Shown in pieces: positions 22,408 through 28,832 of a stretch of DNA of 28,832 nt. The first letter of the stretch is position 1. Each line of letters opens with the position of its first letter. Source of the stretch: Phallusia fumigata (lineage: Eukaryota > Chordata > Ascidiacea > Phlebobranchia > Ascidiidae). The stretch lies in the NCBI GenBank assembly GCA_008931825.1, contig QXVZ01008121.1:1-28832 (forward strand), written 5' to 3'. A program made the translations under genes and the position numbers. The notes under the pieces were generated by a model, which did not search any database, had not been told where the DNA came from, and worked only from the letters and a program-made list of their open reading frames with translations.

Positions 22408-23038
22408 GGTGACCTTCAGATGGTAGCATACTTCGCAAAGTCGACCATTCTTCACATCTTGTACTTTGCATCGACGGAACAATTTCTCTCGCCCATTTCT
22501 TGCCCCACTTTTGCAAGGTGATTGAAGGCTCGTGGAATGATTTCTCCGTGGTGCTAAAGTCGTTGCTTTCCAGAAATTTGCGTCTCGCCACTGGTGCAGT
22601 GCTCCTCAAATCCAGTGGGTCATGAGATTTTGAAACCCAAACAACTTCTTCAGAACTGCTGGATTTCTGATCCTCGACGGGTCGCAGCTTGTTACAGTTA
22701 CACTGCAAGCGATTAAGTTTTCGTTTTTGGCGAGAATGATACCATGATATGTTATCATTCGATAAAAACGACATTTTCCCTAACTTACAAACAGCAACAA
22801 GTGCCGCTTAACGGAAAACATTTCCACAAACTGCTGTCCGCTAGGGTGCGCCGCTACACGTTGCTTGGTTACTCACCGGCTTCACTTGAGTCTCCGAGCA
22901 GCCGTAATTGTATATGTCAGATTGAATGGGAGATAATTTCTTGTTACCTGTTGTGTCAACAGTCCGTATAATACTTTGAAATGTTTCCTGAATTGGGTCG
23001 AATGGAAACATGACACGCAAAATAGGTAAGAATAACAT
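22408..23038 (-). CDS. Unrecognised gene, first two exons only (truncated at the N)
   Basis: I do not recognise this protein. Exon 1, 23038-22877, opens with MLFLPILRVMFPFDPIQ (or begins at the internal ATG at 23011) and ends QVKP at a strong donor CCG|GTGAGTAA. Exon 2 begins at 22702 after CTTGCAG, in the same phase (CNCNKLRPVEDQK), and stays open to the N at 22407. Content includes SSSSEEVVWVSKSHDP and ARRKFLESNDFSTTEKSFHE, a hydrophilic, Ser-rich sequence. Near its end a second frame also looks coding-like (CKVQDVKNGRLCEVCYHLK), so a sequencing shift or an unseen splice is possible. The 510 bases between 23038 and 23548 would be a shared divergent promoter with the plus-strand gene. Confidence 0.4.
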
Positions 23039-23547
23039 TTCAAACTTATGTGGATGCTTTGACTGTCTTGTTTATACCTTCTAATAGGGCGTAACTTACG
23101 TCAATCACAATGGAATGTTAATCTGAAATGTACAATGCCGTCATAATTAACTTTTATTGTAACATCACCATGTTACTTGTGCGTTTTGGTTTAAAGTGTA
23201 AAGAAACGTTACCAATTTAGATGTACACTTTAGTTAACACACTGGAAACAGTCATATTTTTATTTTGCTAAACCAATAGCAATTAGGTTAATTTTGTCAT
23301 GATAGGAACAGTATAGCTGAAAACTACTTAATGCCTCCTTGCCATCCAACACTATTCTACAGTAATTAGTTTTATTTTGTATTTTTTGGGCATAATAAAC
23401 CATTGACTGATGATTTAAATGCAAAAAATGGCTGGTTTGGCTGGTTAATAAAGAAACTACCAGCCACAAACTTACCCAAAAATGGGGTTTTGTTTTAATG
23501 AAAATCATGTTAATATTTTTTATGACAAACAGGGTGAAACCAACACA

Positions 23548-26500
23548 ATGGAAAACATCCTCCAGACTGAGTTTGAGAGCCTAGATGAAAATATCGGTGA
23601 TGGGGACAACTGCTTGGAAGAAACCAACCTTGTTCCAGATGACAGCCAGGTGTTTGTTTGTGTTTCTGTGTTGTTACTAACTTTGCAACATGCTTTTACA
23701 TTTTCTTATGATCAGCATCATATCTATTTTCCAAACAAATATAATGTAGAGCATCCGTCTATAACAGTGCTCGGCAATCTTTTTGTAAATGCCACAAAAC
23801 ATAAAAATCAAGAGCGGAGAGTCTAACTGGATTAGCGAATTGCCCAACTGTTGTAATGTTCAAACTTGCCAAGGATAAAATGTTTTGTTACAGTTACACT
23901 GTGGCACACTAGTTGCGGAGCACTGTGCTAGACTGAGCAAAACATTGAAGAAATTGTCAGAGAAAGTCTAATATATATATTTTTAGTACTTTTTCTAACA
24001 ATTAAAAAAGTATAACAATAACAAAAGTTTATCTAACAGAATGATAATCAACCAACAAAACATGAAACTTGCCAAAATTGGTTTTGAAAAAAGTTAAATA
24101 CTTGGGTAAAAATCTTTCACTAGTGCACTTGGCATGTATCCAATTCTTGCACAAGCCATCACTATTATTGCCTTTTCTTTTGTTGAATGCGACCAACAAA
24201 ATGCATGAATTGTCAATGACTGCATCTGTCATCAACCATTACATTGTTTTCAGTTGGTAAGCACCGTTATTCATAATCATGTTTAACAACACGGCTGATA
24301 ATTATCTTTTGGTGCAACATTCACTGCTGCCATTTGTTTACACAGCACAATACACATTATATCGCTAGCACAATACACATTTTACCTGAATAACCATTTT
24401 CCAACTTACAATTGTTTTGTGCAAACAGGAGCCAAAGTCACCCGTGAGTACAAAAAGGTTTTTGTTCAAGTTTTCTTTCATGACATGAACTAACCCTTTA
24501 TTGCCATTGTTGAAAAAGCAACCAGTTTAAAGTTTATTGTTATGTTTGCTACAATGACCAAGTATTTGCTCCAATTTGGAAAGTCATGACATTGGCCCTT
24601 GAAGTTAGGTATACTGGTCTATTAATGGGTTCAGCAATGGGTCACTACCAAAAATATGTTTTTACACCATACAATTACAAAAAAGTTCTGTGATCCCAAA
24701 ATGTTTATGTAACATGTATTTCTTTCTTAACCAGTTTTATGAAATGCTTTTTGATTAAATGATTAAGGAGGGTTAGTACTCGGTTTAAAACCTGTACTTA
24801 ATCATGTACTTTAGTGGTTTTGGACAATTTCAGAGTGCATTCAAAACAAAACTCCACCAAACTGTTTTGCCTAATAAATACCTTTTATTTATCTTAAAAA
24901 AAGTCACATCCCAAATACAAATCAAACCACCTTGCAACAAGAACACTTCAAACAGAAAGAGTTGTTTTTGATCAGCCAGTGTGTCACAATTTGTTTTGTT
25001 TAGAAATACCAGTGGTTTGTAGCACCCAAATATGGTTGGTACCCTCAACAGAAAGATATTGAAAGTTCAGATGATTCATCAAGCGAGGAAGAGTATTGTC
25101 AGAGTGTAAGTGACAAAAAATACACAACAGAAGAATAAAAAGTAGTTTAAAAACAAGTTCTAAATCATTAAGATCTGTAGTTTTCTAGAAATTGAAGTAA
25201 ATTAAAGTTGATAGCTTTAGCTTGCAAGCGGTTTCCAACCATGAGTTAGTGTTAGTCAGTTAGAGCATTTGCTGTATATTATTGAGTCCCAGTACAATGA
25301 CAATATTAGTCTGCCTCCTGAAAACAAAGTTTTTTGTTTGTGTGCTGTTTGATTTCTTGTGGTTTTGCATTGCCTTCATTCATTTTAAGTTTCAATCCTT
25401 TTTTGCATGTTGAGATAACACTAACTTTTTTTAATGTTATAAAGTGTTGCAGAAACCACCTGATTTCTGTCAGTATTGTTTTATAACTTTTCTTTTTTAT
25501 TTAGGACCCTTATGATAAGTTTATGCGAAGACATCTTCAACATTATGGATATTACACAGGTAAATTCTGATTTCTGGTGTTATGACAATAAATTTGGTGC
25601 TAAATATTATGCAATAACTTCTAACTGAAAAAAATTATCAAACCTTCAAAGTTTTGACTAAACCCAAAATGCTGTTTATTATATAGTTGCTCTTTCCACC
25701 TATTTTGTGTGTGATGTAGAAAAATAGGTGTTTGTCTATGCAACCTTACAAATAGTGTTTAAACTCTTATGATTACAGTTTTATATGTATATGAATTTTT
25801 TTACAAATCATGCCGATTACAGCATTAGTGTAATGCCCTTATATGAAGAAACTATTTCTCCCAAATGTTTTGGCATCAATCATGTAAACAATTTACCCTA
25901 AAGAGCAACACAATGAGGCTTGAAAGTTGTGAAGTGACACAAAATCATCTGGCTTAGAGCTGAAAAACCGATGTGTCAGCGATAATGTGACACAGGCAGA
26001 CCCAATTTCGTGTCAATGAAGAGACTAAGTAACCTAAGCAAGCTACTTACAAATCGCTGAAATCCTTTCAATTGTCGGCCCAGCTGTCTTTAATGAATTT
26101 TTGTGGCCCTGAGCTGCTTCAGTGGAGAGATTTCTGTGACTATGTGAGCACTTAAGCTACTACTAATTGCTTACCGGTAGCTCTTCACTGCTTGCGGCTC
26201 GCACTGGAAAGCACTTGGCACAAAATTGGTAATCACCCGATCAGCTGCACAACTAACTTCACCGCTCATTTTTTACTTTTACTTCAGCTTTTACGGGTCA
26301 GTCATTTATGTTTTTGTGGAAGGTCGGTTAGCGTTTAAAATTTGGTTTGCCAACAATGTTTAACAGTCCAAAATGTTTCTGTATTTTAACAACAAATATT
26401 TGTTAACTTTTTTATGGCAGTACAGGCTAAGATTATAAGTTCTTACTAAAGAAACAGCCAACGTTTAATCTGAGCTTGTTGTATTTTATGATATAAATTA

Positions 26501-28630
26501 CACCTATTAACATTTTTAAAAGAGACAAGTTTTTATTTTCCGTGTACATTTTATAATTGTGTTTTTTCAAAACACAATTTTAATGATCAAAATGTATGAG
26601 TCAGCTCACAATGGGTGGCAATTGTTAATTCTAATGAGTCAGCATGGGAGGCACAGAAAAATTCAAATGATTCATAACCAATAACTTTCGCCCCTTAAAA
26701 CTTCGAGGGGTACTTAGCAAAAACAAACCCATCAGTACAAAGCACCTTCGGTGAATCAATGGGCTTGTTTATCCTATAAACCACTCAACAATGGCCAGAT
26801 TATCGAGCACTCATTGTGTTTTGCGCTCTTTCTCTCCTTTGTGTTTGTTGCTTTGTTCCTGCGGCCGGCAGTAAACTTTTTATTTGTGTACTTTGCGGCA
26901 AACTCTGCTACAACATTCTAAGAGTGTCAATGGGAAAGAGAAAGTTTTTTTTACTGTTTGGCAAACTTGTTCTGTCTTGTTTCCACGCGCACAGGTCTTA
27001 CTTGTGAGATGGGGCAAGTGATGATGTGAATGTTGTTAAAACAGAATTGGGATTTTGTTACTTCAGTGCGTGTAACAACTTAATTTTATATGTTTATTGG
27101 ATTTGTTAAGTTTTCAACTGATAATAAATAATGTATGTCGTTTTCTGGTTTGAAGGAAATAAAAATATTTTTAATTTTATTTGAAAATAACTTCTGGGTT
27201 TAAACTTAAAAATGAATTTGAAGTGAATTACTTGGAATTGTTTATGATTAAAAACTGTTTTAGTCTAAACTAAGCAATAGGTTGTTTAACAAATAAACTT
27301 GATACAAAATATAATCCATCTGTAAAAAATATCATAAAAATAATAATAAAAAAAACACAACAAAAGTGATGAAAAGTTTGATTTACAGTTAAAAAAAGGA
27401 GTTATGTATATTAAACATACTGATGTATAGAAATAGGTTCTACCATTTAAATGTCGGTTTCTGCTAATAAACCACTATGCAAGAAATAGCTGGAACTAAA
27501 ATGGCAGGTAATACATTACAAACGTACTTGGTTTCAATGTTACCAGATTTAACATTATTAGCTTACACATTGGTCTTAGTATACAAACAAAATTGTAAGG
27601 TTGTTTGCCTACCAATACGATTAGAATGTCTGGTATTACTGCATGCAAATTATTTTATCTACAACATGTAGTGGTTTGATTGTGCAAGGTCTTTACTGTT
27701 TGTGTTCTTATCCAATCGTTAGGAAGGAATGCTTCATTTCGAGACAACTTTCAAAGCTTGCAAGAATGGAGAAGAAATTACGATGTAAGATTAAGTGGTC
27801 ACCATGACTTGTCGTTGGTCGAAGAACAACTGGGTAAAAGTGGAAATCCCCTACACAACCGGTTGCTAGAGGGACCTTGTAAGTGAAATTACTTTTTTTA
27901 ATTTATGAAAAGCAGTACTGCAAAATAGAAGCTTCATAGTTTAAAACCAAGCGTCCTTTTTTCAAGCAAAACTGCCAAGCAACAGAATAACAAGTTGCAC
28001 TAAATGAAAGTCACCAACTTTTAAAACCAACTGCAGCTTGCAGATTTGTGGTTAAAAAATCTGTTCAAATTAAGTGAATACAGTGTCTGGTATGTAGCGT
28101 TAAATGTACGCTGTTAATTACAGATTTTTGTTAATTATTTTTTCAGGGGAAGGCCCGTTGCCTGATGATCTTTTCCACCGAACAACACAGTTGGTGTTTC
28201 AGTATCAAGCTGGCCGAAAGATCCCCAAACTACGGGAACCCCGTAATCTGTACGCGCTCACCAAAGAAGCTGGACCGCAACAAGCAACAAGGTAGAAATA
28301 TGTTTGCAAAATCTATAAGATAAAGTAAATCATGTCTATTTGGTTATCACATATTACTCATTATTGCAATTTATATTATAATATCAGTTATATTATCTTA
28401 TTAGTTATTTTAATTATGGTTTCATGATTAAGACATTTTTCATTGTCCAAACGTCGACGCAAAAAACAAAGGTCATCCGAAAAATACTTTGCTTTAGATG
28501 GCCATCACATATGCAAGTGGTTTGCCCCGCAATAAGGTTCATCGAAGCAACCCCCTCATCACCTGAACCCCTCCAAAAACCCACAGGAAAGGAGCCAACC
28601 CCATCAGTCCGGGGACCCCAAATTGGAGAG
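23548..28630 (+). CDS. Unrecognised multi-exon protein, N-terminal exons (continues beyond right edge)
   Basis: I cannot assign a family. Proposed exons: 23548-23649, 24429-24443, 25004-25105, 25505-25559, 27723-27878, 28147-28291, 28498-28630. They total 708 bases (236 codons), and all phases agree, which supports the chain. The start MENILQTEFESLDENIG follows an AG acceptor at 23531-23532, so it may be trans-spliced or preceded by another exon. Features: an acidic N-terminus (DGDNCLEETNLVPDD), an aromatic patch (KYQWFVAPKYGWYPQQ), an acidic Ser run (ESSDDSSSEEE), then RRHLQHYGYYTG, NFQSLQEWRRNYDVRLSG, GPLPDDLFHRTTQLVFQYQ, and a Pro-rich end (TPSSPEPLQKP). No signal peptide or membrane segment is seen. 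This could be a cytoplasmic or nuclear adaptor; function unknown. Confidence 0.6.
23765..23925. mobile_element. hAT-like MITE, about 161 bases, in intron 1 of the unrecognised plus-strand gene
   Basis: The left end begins CAGTGCTCGGCAATCT; the reverse complement of the right end begins CAGTGCTCCGCAACTA. This gives 12 identities in the first 13 bases of an inverted repeat with the CAGTG start typical of hAT elements. A subterminal TGCCACA also recurs in inverted orientation on both sides. The 8-base flanks (GTCTATAA and TGCTAGAC) match only at four positions, so any target duplication is decayed. No transposase is present. Confidence 0.55.
24429..24443 (+). other. 15-base microexon (EPKSP) in the unrecognised plus-strand gene
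   Basis: GAGCCAAAGTCACCC is bounded by GCAAACAG on the left and GTGAGTA on the right. It is exactly five codons in phase 0, matching the phase-0 ends of both neighbouring exons, so it can be included or skipped without a frame change. Confidence 0.5.
26555..26579. repeat. Perfect 11-bp inverted repeat with 3-base loop
   Basis: AATTGTGTTTT, loop TTC, then AAAACACAATT. This would form a simple hairpin in DNA or pre-mRNA. It is AT-rich and may be fortuitous. Confidence 0.6.
26597..26643 (+). promoter_or_regulatory. Two identical TGAGTCAGC (AP-1/Maf-like) sites
   Basis: TGAGTCAGC occurs at 26597-26605 and 26635-26643, each preceded by A. TGAGTCA is the AP-1 core, and the extra GC extends it towards a Maf half-site. 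Paired sites in a long intron may mark an enhancer (inference). Confidence 0.25.
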
Positions 28631-28832
28631 GTGAAGTCCCATGTGAATGTAATATATTTATCGCAACCACATCACTTAACAAACATCAAAAATAGAAATG
28701 TCCATGGAACGTTTGCATCATTTTTCACTGTCTGTCATTTGTTTTCAGTGTGAAAAAGCAATTTTAATTTTTGCGTTGCTTGCTTACTCCACTTGATTAG
28801 TTGTACAATTATTTTTGCTATGTTTCTTTCTC

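Larger units (their letters stand above)
25560..27722. other. Long intron (2.2 kb) of the unrecognised plus-strand gene
   Basis: This is the longest intron in the window. It contains a somewhat GC-richer stretch at 25900-26330 that could be an unrecognised repeat, an 11-base-pair perfect inverted repeat at 26555-26579, and two TGAGTCAGC sites. A 63-codon hydrophobic open frame at 26816-27007 has no acceptable splice partners or similarity I recognise and is not called as a gene. Confidence 0.45.

Noticed and set aside
25200..25300. TTAGTCAGTTAGAGCATTTG as a tRNA A-box region
   Set aside because: No B box at the right distance and no stems; insufficient for a tRNA or SINE call.
26816..27007. 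63-codon hydrophobic, Cys-rich frame
   Set aside because: Random-looking open frame in a long intron with no splice support and no family match.
1..28832. CRISPR arrays, prokaryotic operons, rRNA, viral genes
   Set aside because: None seen; introns, polyadenylation signals and animal gene families show eukaryotic nuclear DNA.

Overview
This is eukaryotic nuclear DNA, AT-rich and gene-dense, with GT-AG introns mostly of 50-700 bases. The protein families and compact architecture fit an invertebrate chordate. My best inference is a Ciona-type ascidian. Apparent allelic copies left side by side in the assembly differ by about 4 positions in 119 bases in one case, which would suit a very heterozygous species such as Ciona savignyi. 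The species is inferred, not proven. The window behaves as ordinary chordate chromosome; I found no prokaryotic-style system, CRISPR array or viral genome.

Layout: (1) 159-10766, minus strand: N-terminal 1674 residues of a subfamily III chromodomain helicase (CHD6/7/8/9, kismet-like) in 20 exons that join in frame. It starts with a long Pro/Gln/Met-rich region, passes a Lys-rich tract, and ends in the second chromodomain; the helicase lies beyond the left edge. (2) 10767-13360: upstream region with a CpG-rich block. (3) 13361-15140, minus: a complete six-exon NDUFV2 (complex I 24 kDa iron-sulfur subunit). (4) 15141-16988: intergenic. (5) 16989-19611, plus: a complete five-exon, 372-residue Wnt with 24 cysteines after the signal region, in which Thr replaces the serine normally acylated by Porcupine. 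(6) 20584-22386, plus: the first six exons of CCT6 (TCP-1 zeta), cut off by a lone N at 22407. (7) 22408-23038, minus: start of an unrecognised gene, apparently brought next to CCT6 by a scaffold join. (8) 23548-28630, plus: N-terminal exons of an unrecognised acidic/Pro-rich protein, with a 15-base microexon and a hAT-like MITE in its first intron. It continues past the right edge.

The genes do different jobs (chromatin remodelling, respiration, signalling, protein folding) and form no visible pathway or operon. Six single N positions mark contig joins. Five are flanked by 108-165 base direct repeats that look like unmerged alleles, so the duplicated exon pieces there should not be read as biology. 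All exon boundaries were read by eye from splice consensus, phase and family similarity.
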